DNA of 64,000 nt from Microbacterium sp. SS28 (GCF_022761035.1 NZ_JAKWJP010000003.1:248001-312000), one strand, 5' to 3'. Counted from the stretch's first letter, positions 17,071-26,519 are shown. The notes: generated by a model from the sequence alone, not told the origin. Translations and numbers: made by a program.

Positions 17071-18008
17071 CAGAAATCGGCCTCTCTGCGCTGAAGGACC
17101 CGGAATTGGAAGAGCGACACGATCGTGATCACGATGAAGAAGATCACGGCGTTCGCGGATTGATAGGCGAACTCCCCGCCGCTGAATCCACCGCGGAAGA
17201 TCAGGAGCGTCACGGACTCCGTGGCAGTGCCTGGGCCGCCGTTGGTGAGGGCGACGATCGGGTCGAACACCTGGAGGAACCCCTTGAGGCTCAGCACGAT
17301 GTTGATCGTGAAGAACGCGCCGATGAGCGGGAAGGTGATCGACGTGAACTGCCGCCTCTTCGAGGCGCCGTCCAGCGATGCCGCCTCGTAGAGCTCTGCC
17401 GGGATCGTCTGGAGTCCCGACAGGTAGATGATGATCGAGAAGGCGCACGCCTGCCAGACGGCGAGCACGACGATCGCCGTCCATGCCCACGTCTCGTTCG
17501 TCAGGATGTTGTCGGCGAACAGCGGGATGCCCGACAGGATCTTCGGCAGCGAGTTCGAGAAGAAGAACTGGAAGACGTACCCGATCACGAGGATCGACAG
17601 GATGTAGGGCACGAAGTAGACGCCGCGCCAGAAGCTGCTCGCCCTGATCTTGGCATTGAGCCCCAGGGCGATCGCCAGCGAGAGCGCGTTCGTGAGGATC
17701 GTCGCGACGATCGCGAAGAGGAACGAGAAGCCGTAGGCGTTGAGGATCCGGCTGTCTTTGAACAGGTTCGCGTAGTTCGAGAGACCCACGAAGTTCCAGT
17801 CGCCGTAGCCCGGATAGTTCGTGAAGCTGAAGAAGATGCCGACCAGTACGGGCAGGGTGTGGAAGAACGCGAACGCGATGACCGCGGGCCACACCATCCA
17901 GTAGAAGGCGCTGGGCGCGCGCTTCGCCTCGGAGCGCATGCGGCTGGCACGCTTCTTCGTCGTTCCGCCCGTCGATGAGGCTCGCACGGCCTCGGTGAGG
18001 GTTGTCAT
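17070..18008 (-). CDS. Carbohydrate ABC transporter permease (MalF-like)
   Basis: 312 residues with six predicted membrane segments after a basic N-terminus. The EAA motif reads L-Y-E-A-A-S-L-D-G-A-S near residue 205. It pairs with the MalG-like permease whose start overlaps its stop, and starts 1 nt from the binding-protein stop. N-G-G-P-G-T-A-T in the C-terminal third is typical of sugar MalF-like subunits. Part of the alpha-galactoside importer operon. Confidence 0.93.
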   Translation of the reverse strand: MTTLTEAVRASSTGGTTKKRASRMRSEAKRAPSAFYWMVWPAVIAFAFFHTLPVLVGIFFSFTNYPGYGDWNFVGLSNYANLFKDSRILNAYGFSFLFAIVATILTNALSLAIALGLNAKIRASSFWRGVYFVPYILSILVIGYVFQFFFSNSLPKILSGIPLFADNILTNETWAWTAIVVLAVWQACAFSIIIYLSGLQTIPAELYEAASLDGASKRRQFTSITFPLIGAFFTINIVLSLKGFLQVFDPIVALTNGGPGTATESVTLLIFRGGFSGGEFAYQSANAVIFFIVITIVSLFQFRVLQRREADF

Positions 18009-18009
18009 G

Positions 18010-19299
18010 TCATTCTCCCGTCACGGGGATCGTGCGAGCGGCCACCTTGGCCCACTCGCTGTCGAGGGTCGCGAGCGCCGCCTCAGCGTCGCCGCTGAAG
18101 AGGAACTGCTGGTCGATCGCGGCGAGCGGGATGCTCGGCGGGATCTGGTGATCGATGAAGCCCGTGATCTTGCCTTCATCGAAGAAGGGCTTGACCGACT
18201 GGAGCGAAGGATCGTCGCTGATCTCGGTTCCCTTGACCGAGGGCACCATGTTCTGAGAGGCGGCGAACTCCTCGATGACGTCGGGCTCGAACAGGTAGTT
18301 GATGAACCGCAGCGCCTCCTCCTGGTGCGGCCCGTTCTTGCCCATCGTGACCGTCACGTCCACACCCGACACGAGCAGTCGGTCATCGGGATCATCGACC
18401 GCCGGGTAGGGGAAGATCGCGGCCTTGATGTCGGGGTTGACAGCCTTGACAGGATTGATCGCCCAGATGCCCTGGAGGAGCATTGCGACCTCGCCGTTCG
18501 CGAACGCCGCGTTCCCGTCGTCATAGGTCTTGCCGCGGTACCCGTCCTGCATGTAAGAGAACAGCTGGTACTGCTGGTCCATTGCGTCGGCGAAGTCCTT
18601 CTGGAACGACACCTCGGAGTCCGGGCCGACGTTCTCGCCCTCTTCGCGCATCTTGTCGAAGAAGTCGCCCTGCGACGGATACGCGCCCAGGGCGTTGAAC
18701 GACGGCAGGCCCGTCCACGAATCGGCGAGCGTGCCGTAGAACGGGGTGATGCCGGCGTCCTGCAGCGCATCGCATACCGCGATGAACTCGTCCCACGTCT
18801 CGGGCACCTCGAGGCCCTGCTCCTCGAAGATGTCCTGGTTGTAGATCACACCGTTGGCGTTGTTGACGTAGCCGAGGCTGTTCACCTCGCCCTCCTTGTT
18901 GCCGAGGTCCGCCAGGATCTCCTGCACGGCGGGGTTGATCGTCTGCAGCACGGGCTCATCGGAGAAGTCGTAGAAGACGCCCGCCTGCGCGAGCTTGCCG
19001 AACCCGCCGTTGGCGTTGAGCGTGATGACGTCGGGGGCCCTGTCCTTCACCAGGAGCGCGCGGATGAGCGTGTCGGCGTCCGCGACCTGGTTCTGGACCA
19101 CCTTGATGTCGGGGTTCTCGGCCTCGAAGTCGGCGATGATCTTGTTGAAGTCCTCGAGGGCCTCGCCCTTGAACTGGAAGAAGTTCAGGGTCGTGACGCC
19201 GTTCGAGGGATTGGCGGCACAGCCGCCCATGACGGCGGCCAGGCCTACGAGGGCCAAGACCGCGGCGGGCCTGCCGAAGCGGCGGGCAGTCGGTTTCAT
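18010..19299 (-). CDS. Extracellular sugar-binding lipoprotein (ABC importer)
   Basis: 429-residue solute-binding protein. The signal peptide ends in a lipobox V-M-G-G-C at about residue 27, so it is probably lipid-anchored. The mature part has the SBP family-1 layout (N-F-F-Q-F-K-G near 40, A-P-D-V-I-T-L, W-T-G-L-P-S, L-L-Q-G-I-W near 275). ATG 19299 is chosen for the signal peptide; the frame is open further upstream but overlaps the GH36 gene. It follows the GH36 stop by 29 nt and precedes the two permeases. Cargo is probably alpha-galactosides such as raffinose or melibiose (inference). Confidence 0.92.
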   Translation of the reverse strand: MKPTARRFGRPAAVLALVGLAAVMGGCAANPSNGVTTLNFFQFKGEALEDFNKIIADFEAENPDIKVVQNQVADADTLIRALLVKDRAPDVITLNANGGFGKLAQAGVFYDFSDEPVLQTINPAVQEILADLGNKEGEVNSLGYVNNANGVIYNQDIFEEQGLEVPETWDEFIAVCDALQDAGITPFYGTLADSWTGLPSFNALGAYPSQGDFFDKMREEGENVGPDSEVSFQKDFADAMDQQYQLFSYMQDGYRGKTYDDGNAAFANGEVAMLLQGIWAINPVKAVNPDIKAAIFPYPAVDDPDDRLLVSGVDVTVTMGKNGPHQEEALRFINYLFEPDVIEEFAASQNMVPSVKGTEISDDPSLQSVKPFFDEGKITGFIDHQIPPSIPLAAIDQQFLFSGDAEAALATLDSEWAKVAARTIPVTGE

Positions 19300-19328
19300 C
19301 GTGCGCCTCCTTGCGCGTTGGGGGTGTC

Positions 19329-21515
19329 TCAGGCGAGGGCGGTGAGCTCGACGAGTGTCGAGCGCTGGGGGAGCTGGACGGGGGGACGCAGGCCTGTGAC
19401 GGCGAGCTCGCGTCCCGTGAGGACGACGGTCTGCGACGCCCACTCGAGCGCGGACTGACCCGCGTCCTCGTGCGCGTCGCGGCCGGGCGTGAGCACCGCG
19501 ACGCGGTACCTGCGGGCGGGGTCGAGCCCCGGCATCCTGATCCGACCCGCCGGGTAGGCGACTGTCGTCTCGGTCTGCGTGATCGTGAAGAGAGCGGATG
19601 TCGCGTCCGCCGCGACGATGCCGCGCACATCGACACCGGGGTCGGTGCCGTCGACGTCGATCGTGCGGCCCGTCGCGACGAGTCCGCGGATGCGCTGCGC
19701 GAGGGCGACCCACGCCGCGACGCGGCGGCGCGTGTCGTCGTCGGCGCTCGTGAGGTCCCACTCGACGCCGAAGTGGCCGAAGAGGGCCACTGCCGCGCTG
19801 AGGTCGAGCCCGACGCTGCGGCCCGTCGAGTGCACGACGGGGCTCGTGAGGTGCATGCCGAGCATCTCGGGCGGCACGACGAGCGCCGTGTACCGCTGAT
19901 TGGCGAGGCGCTCGATGGGGTCGAGGCAGTCGCTCGTCCAGACGCGGTCGGTGCGGTCGAGGATGCCGAGGTCGACGCGCGCGCCGCCGGAGGCGCAGCT
20001 CTCGATCTCGAGGCCGGGGTGGGCGGCCTTGAGTTCGTCGATGAGGCGGTACACCGCGAGGGTGTGCTCGTGGACGCGCGCGACGCCCTCGGGGCCCGAG
20101 CCTGCGTCGACGAGGTCGCGGTTGTGGTCCCACTTGAGGTAGGCGATGTCGTGCTCGTCGAGGATCGCGTGCAGACGTTCGGCGAGGTACGCGTAGGCCT
20201 CGGGGTGCGCGAGGTCGAGCACCTGCTGCTGCCGTGCCGAGCGCGGCAGCGCCATGCGCCCGCGGAGGATCCAGTCCGGGTGCGCCCGCGCGAGGTCGCT
20301 GTCGGGGTTGACCATCTCGGGCTCGACCCACAGGCCGAACTCCATGCCGAGGCCGCGCACGTGCCGGATGAGGGGGTGCAGGCCCGCGGGCCATACCGTC
20401 GCATCGACGTACCAGTCCCCGAGGCCCTTCGTGTCGTCGCGGCGGCCCGCGAACCACCCGTCGTCGAGGACGAACCGTTCGACGCCGACGGATGCCGCGG
20501 CATCCGCGAGCGCCGTGAGCTTGTCGAGCGAGTGGTCGAAGTACACGGCCTCCCACGTGTTGAGGGTGACGGGCCGGGGGCGCGCAGGGTGCTGCGGACG
20601 CTGCCGCCACTCGTCGTGGAACCGGTGCGACAGTTCGCTGAGGCCGTCGCCCCACGAGCCGATGACCCACGGCGAGGCGAGCGAGGCGCCCGGCGCGAGC
20701 ACGACCTCGCCGGGTGCGAGCAGCTCGCCGCCCGCGAGGAAGGCCTCGCCCGTCGTCGTGCGCTCCGCGAGCACACGGTGGTTGCCGCTCCACGCGACGT
20801 GCACGCCGTGCACGCGACCCGTCTCGAAGCCGAAGCCGGGGCGGCCGGCGGCGAGCAGGAGCGTCGCGTCGGCGCCCGGACGGCCGCGGCGGCTCTCGCG
20901 CAGGTGCGTGCCGAACGTGAAGGCGTGGCGCTGGGGGGTGCGCTCGCGCAGGTGGCGGCCGGTCGTGTCGAGCAGCTCGGTCGCATCCCATGGCACGGGG
21001 AAGGCGAGCTGCAGCGACTGCACCGTATAGGGGGTGTCGCCCGTGTTGCGCAGCGTGATGCGCTGGTGGAAGAGGCCCGCCGAGCCGACGCGCAGCTCGA
21101 CCTGTGCGGCGAGCCGCGCTTCGGAGTCGACGAGCGCGACGACGGCGCGGTTGTCGTTCGCCTGGACGCCCGCGACATCGAAGAGGGCGCTGAAGCCGGC
21201 GCCCGAGCGGTGGCCCTCGAGGGCGGGCGATCCGAGCCAGCCGGCGGCGGGCGTCGCGACGACGCTCAGGCGCGGGGTGACATCGAGGCCTCCCGAGACG
21301 CGCTGCGGGCGGGCGGCGACCGCGAGACCCCGCAGCGATTCGTCGGTCGAGTCGGCGAGCTCTTCGCCCCAGTGCACGATCGCGGGACCGCCCGACGCGC
21401 CGAGGTCGAGGACGACGCTCGTGCCGCCGCGGCGGAGGTGGAGGACCTCCGGTCGCGGGCTCGGCGGGGTCCAGGCGGTGCGCTCGGCGTCGAGCGAGGA
21501 CTCGCTGAAGTTCAT
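19329..21515 (-). CDS. GH36 alpha-galactosidase
   Basis: 728-residue cytoplasmic enzyme of normal length for bacterial GH36. It has an N-terminal beta-supersandwich, a (beta/alpha)8 barrel and a C-terminal beta domain. Barrel motifs: N-T-W-E-A near residue 325, V-L-D-D-G-W-F near 353, nucleophile Asp in Y-L-K-W-D-H-N-R-D near 460, S-C-A-S-G-G-A-R near 510 and acid/base Asp in T-S-D-C-L-D-P near 530. First gene of the importer operon, so imported alpha-galactosides would be hydrolysed at once. The divergent ROK regulator starts 81 bp away and is the likely controller; that gap has an AT-rich stretch (21525-21550) that may hold the promoter. Confidence 0.94.
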   Translation of the reverse strand: MNFSESSLDAERTAWTPPSPRPEVLHLRRGGTSVVLDLGASGGPAIVHWGEELADSTDESLRGLAVAARPQRVSGGLDVTPRLSVVATPAAGWLGSPALEGHRSGAGFSALFDVAGVQANDNRAVVALVDSEARLAAQVELRVGSAGLFHQRITLRNTGDTPYTVQSLQLAFPVPWDATELLDTTGRHLRERTPQRHAFTFGTHLRESRRGRPGADATLLLAAGRPGFGFETGRVHGVHVAWSGNHRVLAERTTTGEAFLAGGELLAPGEVVLAPGASLASPWVIGSWGDGLSELSHRFHDEWRQRPQHPARPRPVTLNTWEAVYFDHSLDKLTALADAAASVGVERFVLDDGWFAGRRDDTKGLGDWYVDATVWPAGLHPLIRHVRGLGMEFGLWVEPEMVNPDSDLARAHPDWILRGRMALPRSARQQQVLDLAHPEAYAYLAERLHAILDEHDIAYLKWDHNRDLVDAGSGPEGVARVHEHTLAVYRLIDELKAAHPGLEIESCASGGARVDLGILDRTDRVWTSDCLDPIERLANQRYTALVVPPEMLGMHLTSPVVHSTGRSVGLDLSAAVALFGHFGVEWDLTSADDDTRRRVAAWVALAQRIRGLVATGRTIDVDGTDPGVDVRGIVAADATSALFTITQTETTVAYPAGRIRMPGLDPARRYRVAVLTPGRDAHEDAGQSALEWASQTVVLTGRELAVTGLRPPVQLPQRSTLVELTALA

Positions 21516-21596
21516 GGAGTTAGTTCTAGCACGAAAATAATAAACAAGGCAAGGGGGTGTTCTGGACGAATTCGACGGTGCATCGGTACGTAATTC

Positions 21597-22748
21597 ATGT
21601 CAGGATGGAATCAATGGGGGAGGTCGTCGCGGATGCTGACCGACAGTGAGAAGGCTCTCGCTCGCGCTGTGCTCATCCACGGGCCCATCGCCCGGAGCGC
21701 CCTGACGACGAGGCTCGGCCTGTCGCCGGCGAGCCTCACCCGCCTCGCGAAGCCTTTCCTCGATCGCGGCCTGCTCATCGAGCTCGACGACTCGGGCGAC
21801 GGCTCGGTCGGGCGCCCCGTCCGGCCCCTCGACGTGGCCCCCGGGATCGGCACGTTCGTCGGCGTCAAGCTCACGGGCGAGGCGCTGCACGCCGTCTCGA
21901 CGGACGTCCGGGCGGGCCTGCTCGACACCGTGAGTCGCGACCTGGACTCGCACAAGCCGGCGGATGTCGCGGCCGCCATCGCGGCGGCACTCGACGATCT
22001 CGGGGTCGCCGAGCCGAGCGGCGTCGGGGTGTCGCTCGGCGGCTCGGTCCGCGACGGCATGGTCGAGTTCGCGCCCTTCCTGGGCTGGGAGGAGGTCCCC
22101 TTCGCAGCGCTTCTGGAAGGGACCCTCGGCGCTCCCGTCTCGCTCGAGAACGACCTCGTGGCGCTCGCCGAGGCCGAGCGGTGGTTCGGGCTCGGCCGCG
22201 GCATCCCGGGATTCACGGTCATCACGATGGGCGCGGGTGTCGGCTACGGCCTCGTCGTGCACGGTGAGGTCGTGCGCTCCCGCGAGGCCGGTCTCGGCCT
22301 CGGCGGCCACCTGCCTCTCAGCGCCAACGGTCCCGTCTGCCACATGGGCCACCGCGGCTGCGCCGAGGCGATGCTCAGCTCCGGGTCGATAGCGGGACAG
22401 GTGTCGGCATCCCTGCAGCGCCCCGTCGACTACGACGAGGCGCTCGCGCTCGCCGAAGGCGGCCACCCCGCGGCCCGGGCCGTCGTCGACGCCGCCGCGG
22501 TCGCGCTCGGCCGCTTCGTCGCGCTCGCGGCCAACATGACGCTCCAGCCCGCCACCGTCCTGGCGGGCGAGGGCATCGGGCTGTTCGCCGTGGCCGAGGA
22601 CCAGGTCCGCGCCGCCATCGCCGCCGACCGCGACCCCCGCGCGGACCCGATCGAGCTCTACGTCGACGACTCCGGATTCACGGCCTGGGCGCGCGGCGCC
22701 GCCGCGATCGCGATCCAGGCGGCCGTCGAGCGCATCCGTTTCGACTGA
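21597..22748 (+). CDS. ROK family transcriptional regulator
   Basis: 383 residues. An N-terminal winged HTH (A-R-S-A-L-T-T-R-L-G-L-S-P-A-S-L-T-R-L) is followed by a ROK kinase-like domain (I-T-M-G-A-G-V-G-Y-G-L-V near 220, L-G-L-G-G-H-L near 245). The ROK zinc motif, normally C-x-C-G-x-x-G-C, reads C-H-M-G-H-R-G-C, so one Cys is replaced by His. It is divergent from the GH36/ABC operon and 9 nt upstream of a GH13 gene, which suggests it controls both. The start at 21597 is the longest; ATG 21633 is an alternative that keeps the HTH. Confidence 0.88.
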   Translation: MSGWNQWGRSSRMLTDSEKALARAVLIHGPIARSALTTRLGLSPASLTRLAKPFLDRGLLIELDDSGDGSVGRPVRPLDVAPGIGTFVGVKLTGEALHAVSTDVRAGLLDTVSRDLDSHKPADVAAAIAAALDDLGVAEPSGVGVSLGGSVRDGMVEFAPFLGWEEVPFAALLEGTLGAPVSLENDLVALAEAERWFGLGRGIPGFTVITMGAGVGYGLVVHGEVVRSREAGLGLGGHLPLSANGPVCHMGHRGCAEAMLSSGSIAGQVSASLQRPVDYDEALALAEGGHPAARAVVDAAAVALGRFVALAANMTLQPATVLAGEGIGLFAVAEDQVRAAIAADRDPRADPIELYVDDSGFTAWARGAAAIAIQAAVERIRFD

Positions 22749-22757
22749 AAGGACCCC

Positions 22758-24497
22758 ATGACCAACCCGCTGCTCGACCCCGCCACGGCCCCCTGGTGGA
22801 CCGGCGCCGTCGTCTACCAGATCTATCCGCGCTCCTTCCAGGACTCCGACGGGGACGGCGTGGGCGACCTCCGAGGCGTCCTGCAGCGCGTCGACCATCT
22901 CGCAGAGCTCGGCGTCGACGTCGTGTGGTTCTCGCCGCTCTACCGCAGTCCGCAGGACGACAACGGGTACGACATCAGCGACTACCAGGACGTCGATCCC
23001 CTCTTCGGAACGCTCGAGGACCTCGACGAGGTCGTCGCCGCGCTGCACGACCGCGGCATCAAGGTCGTCATGGACCTCGTCGTCAACCACACGAGCGACG
23101 AGCACGCGTGGTTCGCCGAGTCGCGCTCGTCGAAGGACAGCCCCAAGCGCGATTGGTACTGGTGGCGCCCTGCGCGTGCGGGGCTCGAGCCCGGCACGCC
23201 CGGTGCCGAGCCGACCAACTGGGGGTCGGTGTTCTCGGGACCCGCGTGGGGCTACGACGAGGCGACGGGCGAGTACTACCTGCACCTGTTCAGCGCGAAG
23301 CAGCCCGACCTCAACTGGGAGAACCCCGAGGTGCGCCAGGCCGTCTACGCCATGATGCGCTGGTGGCTCGACCGCGGCATCGACGGCTTCCGGATGGACG
23401 TCATCAACCTCATCTCGAAGCACGTGGGCCCCGCGGGAGAGCTCGCGGACGGGATCGTGACGAACGGCCCGCACGGCGACGGCTGGGCGGGCTCGGTCAA
23501 CGGCCCGCGTCTGCACGAGTTCCTGCAGGAGATGCACCACGAGGTGTTCGAAGGGCGCCGCGACGGCCTGCTGCTCGTCGGCGAGACGCCGGGGGCGACC
23601 GTCGAGGACGCGGGCCTGCTGACCGATCCGTCGCGCGGCGAGCTCGACATGATCTTCACGTTCGAGCACGTCGGCCTCGACCACGGCCCCGGCGGGCGCT
23701 TCGACGTCATCCCCCTCGACCTGCGGGCGCTCAAGGCGACGATGGCGCGCTGGCAGACGGGGCTCGACGTCGCGGGATGGAACGCGCTCTACTGGGAGAA
23801 CCACGATCAGCCGCGCATCGTGTCGCGCTTCGGCGATGACGGCGCCTACCGGCGCGAGTCCGCGACGATGCTCGCGACGATCCTTCACCTGCACCGCGGC
23901 ACGCCGTACGTCTACCAGGGCGAAGAGCTCGGCATGACGAACGCGCACTTCGCCTCGTTCGACTCGTACCGCGACATCGAGTCGCTGCGCTGGGTCGCGG
24001 AGCAGCGCGAGTATGGCCGCGCGAGCGACGACCGGCTGCTCGCGGGGCTCGCGGAGGGCAGCCGCGACAACGCGCGGACGCCCGTCCAGTGGGATGCGTC
24101 ACCGCAGGCGGGCTTCACGACCGGCGAGCCGTGGATCGCCGTGAACCCGAATCACGTGAGCGTCAACGCCGAGAGCGAGCGGGCGGATGCGGCATCTGTC
24201 TTCCATCACCACCGGCGCCTCATCGCCCTGCGCCATGACGATCCCGTCGTGCGATTCGGCGACTTCGCCCTGCTGCTGGCGGACGACCCGAACGTCTACG
24301 CCTTCACGCGGACGCTGGGCAAGACGACGCTGATCGTCCTCGGCAACTTCACCGAGGACGACCAGGTCGCCCTGCTGGAGCGTTTCGCGCTCGGCGAGGC
24401 TCAGTGGGTGATCGGCAACTACCCCGACTGGCAGCCGGGTGAGGGGTCGATCAGGCTGCGTCCCTGGGAGACTGTCGTGCTGCGGTTCACAGCGTAG
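22758..24497 (+). CDS. GH13 alpha-glucosidase (oligo-1,6-glucosidase type)
   Basis: 579 residues. Motifs in order: V-V-Y-Q-I-Y-P-R-S-F near residue 19, D-L-V-V-N-H-T near 110, G-F-R-M-D-V-I with the nucleophile Asp near 212, V-G-E-T-P-G with the acid/base Glu near 275, and N-H-D-Q-P-R with the transition-state Asp near 350. Q-P-D-L-N-W-E-N-P and the overall length fit the GH13_31-type oligo-1,6-/alpha-1,4-glucosidases. It would release glucose from imported oligosaccharides in the cytoplasm. A GAAAGGA ribosome-binding site precedes ATG 22758, 9 nt after the ROK gene. Its 3' end overlaps the convergent DUF3618 gene by 11 nt. Confidence 0.92.
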   Translation: MTNPLLDPATAPWWTGAVVYQIYPRSFQDSDGDGVGDLRGVLQRVDHLAELGVDVVWFSPLYRSPQDDNGYDISDYQDVDPLFGTLEDLDEVVAALHDRGIKVVMDLVVNHTSDEHAWFAESRSSKDSPKRDWYWWRPARAGLEPGTPGAEPTNWGSVFSGPAWGYDEATGEYYLHLFSAKQPDLNWENPEVRQAVYAMMRWWLDRGIDGFRMDVINLISKHVGPAGELADGIVTNGPHGDGWAGSVNGPRLHEFLQEMHHEVFEGRRDGLLLVGETPGATVEDAGLLTDPSRGELDMIFTFEHVGLDHGPGGRFDVIPLDLRALKATMARWQTGLDVAGWNALYWENHDQPRIVSRFGDDGAYRRESATMLATILHLHRGTPYVYQGEELGMTNAHFASFDSYRDIESLRWVAEQREYGRASDDRLLAGLAEGSRDNARTPVQWDASPQAGFTTGEPWIAVNPNHVSVNAESERADAASVFHHHRRLIALRHDDPVVRFGDFALLLADDPNVYAFTRTLGKTTLIVLGNFTEDDQVALLERFALGEAQWVIGNYPDWQPGEGSIRLRPWETVVLRFTA

Positions 24498-25098
24498 GCG
24501 AGCCTGTCGTTCCCATCTCGGACTGCGCACGGGCCGCCGAACGGCGCGTCTCGTCGGCGACGGCTTCGCCGCTCGACGCGGCTTCGTCCGCGACATGCTG
24601 CGCGGCCGACTGCGCCGTGTCCTTGACGGAGGTGACGGCGTCCTGCGCGGGCTCCTTGAGGTTCTCGCCGACCTCGCGGGCGGCATCCTTCACCTCGTCC
24701 ATGAGCGGCTGGGCCTTCTCCTCGACCTTGGCGGCGAGCTCGCGCTCCTTGTCCGAAGCAGGGAAGAGGGACGCCAGCAGCAGCCCCGCGCCGAAAGCGA
24801 CGAGTCCCGCCGCGAGCGGATTGCCCTGCGCCTTGTGCGCGACCGACCGGCCGGCGTCCTCGACGCCGTGAGCGACCGAGTGGCCCGCGTCGCCGACCGA
24901 CGCCGCGGCGTCCTCCGCCGCGCCCATGATCCTGTCGCGGACGGCGCCGAACGCGCCCCGCACCTTCTGCGCCTGCCGGTCGACGATCTTCGACGGGGTC
25001 ACCTTGTCGGCGAGCGCGTCGACGTCCTGGCCGAGCTCGCGCCGCGTCGCCTCGATGTTCGCCCGGATGACTTCCGGGGATTCGCTGGTCGTGCTCAT
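24487..25098 (-). CDS. DUF3618 family membrane-associated protein
   Basis: 203 residues. The N-terminal S-P-E-V-I-R-A-N-I-E-A-T-R-R-E-L-G-Q-D-V-D-A-L is the DUF3618 signature. Then come an amphipathic helical segment with D-A-G-H-S-V-A-H and D-A-G-R-S-V-A-H repeats, one membrane segment near 112-130 (L-A-A-G-L-V-A-F-G-A-G-L-L-L-A-S-L-F) and a long Ala/Glu/Lys-rich helical tail resembling LEA or ElaB/YqjD proteins. Function of the family is unknown. Third gene of an overlapping three-gene operon (ATGA overlap with the holin-like gene). Confidence 0.85.
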   Translation of the reverse strand: MSTTSESPEVIRANIEATRRELGQDVDALADKVTPSKIVDRQAQKVRGAFGAVRDRIMGAAEDAAASVGDAGHSVAHGVEDAGRSVAHKAQGNPLAAGLVAFGAGLLLASLFPASDKERELAAKVEEKAQPLMDEVKDAAREVGENLKEPAQDAVTSVKDTAQSAAQHVADEAASSGEAVADETRRSAARAQSEMGTTGSPTL

Positions 25099-25508
25099 CG
25101 GTTCTCCTCGTTCCTCTTCAGCGCGTCCGGGATCTCCTTGAGGGTGTCCACGGTCTGGGGCGCGCCCTTGACCTTCTTCATGTTGTTGCGACCCACGGTG
25201 ATGCAGATCGCCGCGACGATGCCCCAGACGACGGCCGTCACGACGGCCGACCATCCGAGTCCGATGAGCTGTCCGACGGCCCACCAGAAGGCGACCGAGA
25301 GGAAGAAGACAGCCATGAGGCCGGCGTAGACGCCGGCGCCCATCGTGACGCCTCCCTTGACCGCCTCGGTCGCGGATTCGCGCAGCTCGGCCTTCGCGAG
25401 AGCGAGCTCCTGTCGCATCAGGACCGACATGTCGCCGGTGACCTGGCCCACGAGGTCGCCCAGCGACGTGTTGGCCGCCTGACGCTCAGAGGGTGTCGAA
25501 TCGCTCAT
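25095..25508 (-). CDS. Holin-like membrane protein (phage holin superfamily III / DUF1469)
   Basis: 137 residues with an amphipathic N-terminal helix (L-M-R-Q-E-L-A-L-A-K-A-E-L) and two membrane segments near 55-77 and 84-105. This is the pattern of YqjE-like 'actinobacterial holin-X' proteins. These are chromosomal and not evidence of a prophage; no phage genes surround it. It overlaps both neighbours by 4 nt, so the three genes are translationally coupled. Confidence 0.83.
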   Translation of the reverse strand: MSDSTPSERQAANTSLGDLVGQVTGDMSVLMRQELALAKAELRESATEAVKGGVTMGAGVYAGLMAVFFLSVAFWWAVGQLIGLGWSAVVTAVVWGIVAAICITVGRNNMKKVKGAPQTVDTLKEIPDALKRNEENR

Positions 25509-26281
25509 CCGAGCTCCCCGGAGCGATACATCGGGTCGTTCGCGACCGACGTATCGGTGCCGCGCTCCGCCGTCGTCCGCACCGTCGGCGAAGCGTACGC
25601 CGGCGTACGCGTGGGCGGCATGCCCGCGGCCTGCGCGGCCGGCAGCTGACGCTGGTACGTCCCCTGTCCGTTCCCGTGCCCGTTGCCGTCGGGCGATCCC
25701 GCGGCGAGCGAGCGGGTGAGGCGTCCGACAGCGACGCCGGCGAGCGCAGCGAACGCCAGGAACATGCCTGGGCGTCGACGCGCATAGCGCTTCACCTCGT
25801 CGAGGACGGCGCCGGGGTCGCGGGAACCGAGCCACGAGGCCATGCCGTCGAGGCGGTGCGAGACCTGGCGCACGACATCCGTCGCGATGCCGCCGTCCGT
25901 GCTCGAGTCGGCCATGCTGCGCAGCTCGCCACCGGCGGTGCGCAGGCCCTCGGCGAGGCGGTCCTGGCGGTCGGCGGCCTGCATCGAGAGCTCGCCGCGC
26001 GCCTCGTCGTAGAGGCGGGAGATCTGCGTGCGCGCTTCGCGCCCGACCTCCTTGGCCTCTTCCTTCGCCGTCGCGGCGACGTGCTTGGCTTCGTCCTTCG
26101 CGGTGCCGGCGACGTGCGCGGCCTCGTGCTTCGCGGCGTCCAGGCCGCTTCCGGCATCGCCCGATGACGTGCCGGACGTCGACGACGGGTAGGTCGACGG
26201 CGTCGTCGGGTAGGTGGTCGGCGAGGTTCCGGCGGGGGTGGAGTCCCCGCCTGTTGGCAGCGTGTCACGAATGTCCGACAT
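25505..26281 (-). CDS. LEA-like helical envelope protein, first gene of stress operon
   Basis: 258 residues, no recognised family. Visible parts: a Thr/Ser/Pro-rich low-complexity N-terminus (to about 45); 11-residue helical repeats at about 50-85 (H-E-A-A-H-V-A-G-T-A-K, D-E-A-K-H-V-A-A-T-A-K, E-E-A-K-E-V) like late-embryogenesis-abundant proteins; a helical middle; a short hydrophobic segment near 175-195; and a Gly/Asn/Pro-rich tail. ATG 26281 has a GGGAG site upstream. It leads the DUF3618/holin-like operon, whose ElaB/YqjD-YqjE-like make-up suggests membrane or desiccation stress (inference). Confidence 0.75.
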   Translation of the reverse strand: MSDIRDTLPTGGDSTPAGTSPTTYPTTPSTYPSSTSGTSSGDAGSGLDAAKHEAAHVAGTAKDEAKHVAATAKEEAKEVGREARTQISRLYDEARGELSMQAADRQDRLAEGLRTAGGELRSMADSSTDGGIATDVVRQVSHRLDGMASWLGSRDPGAVLDEVKRYARRRPGMFLAFAALAGVAVGRLTRSLAAGSPDGNGHGNGQGTYQRQLPAAQAAGMPPTRTPAYASPTVRTTAERGTDTSVANDPMYRSGELG

Positions 26282-26519
26282 CGTGACTCCCTTCCGATCG
26301 TGCGGCCTCTTGGGCCGGTCTGATTCAGTGATACGTCGGTTTCGGGACGCCTGCCGCGGGGGTTGCGCCGCACGGCGCCTGTGTGGGATAACGCGAGCTC
26401 TGCGCGCCTCGTTGGAGGGGCGAAATGGTGGGACATCAGTCGCCCGGATGTCAACCCCCTCGCCCCCCACGCGCGCGCGACGCACCCTCGAACCACGACA
26501 CGTCGATGGGGGGAACGAG
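26282..26519. other. Divergent intergenic region, 238 bp
   Basis: It separates the minus-strand stress operon from a small plus-strand gene. I see no gene in it. A plus-strand element G-G-G-A-T-A-A at about 26391-26397 resembles the -10 of actinobacterial stress-type sigma promoters, but a matching -35 is not convincing. Confidence 0.4.

Noticed and set aside
25095..25508. Prophage remnant, because of the holin-like protein
   Set aside because: The gene is embedded in a coupled chromosomal operon. No integrase, capsid, tail or lysin genes lie in the window.
26214..26519. N-terminal extension of the 59-residue protein
   Set aside because: The upstream open frame has poor codon character and covers the divergent promoter region; ATG 26520 has a good ribosome-binding site.
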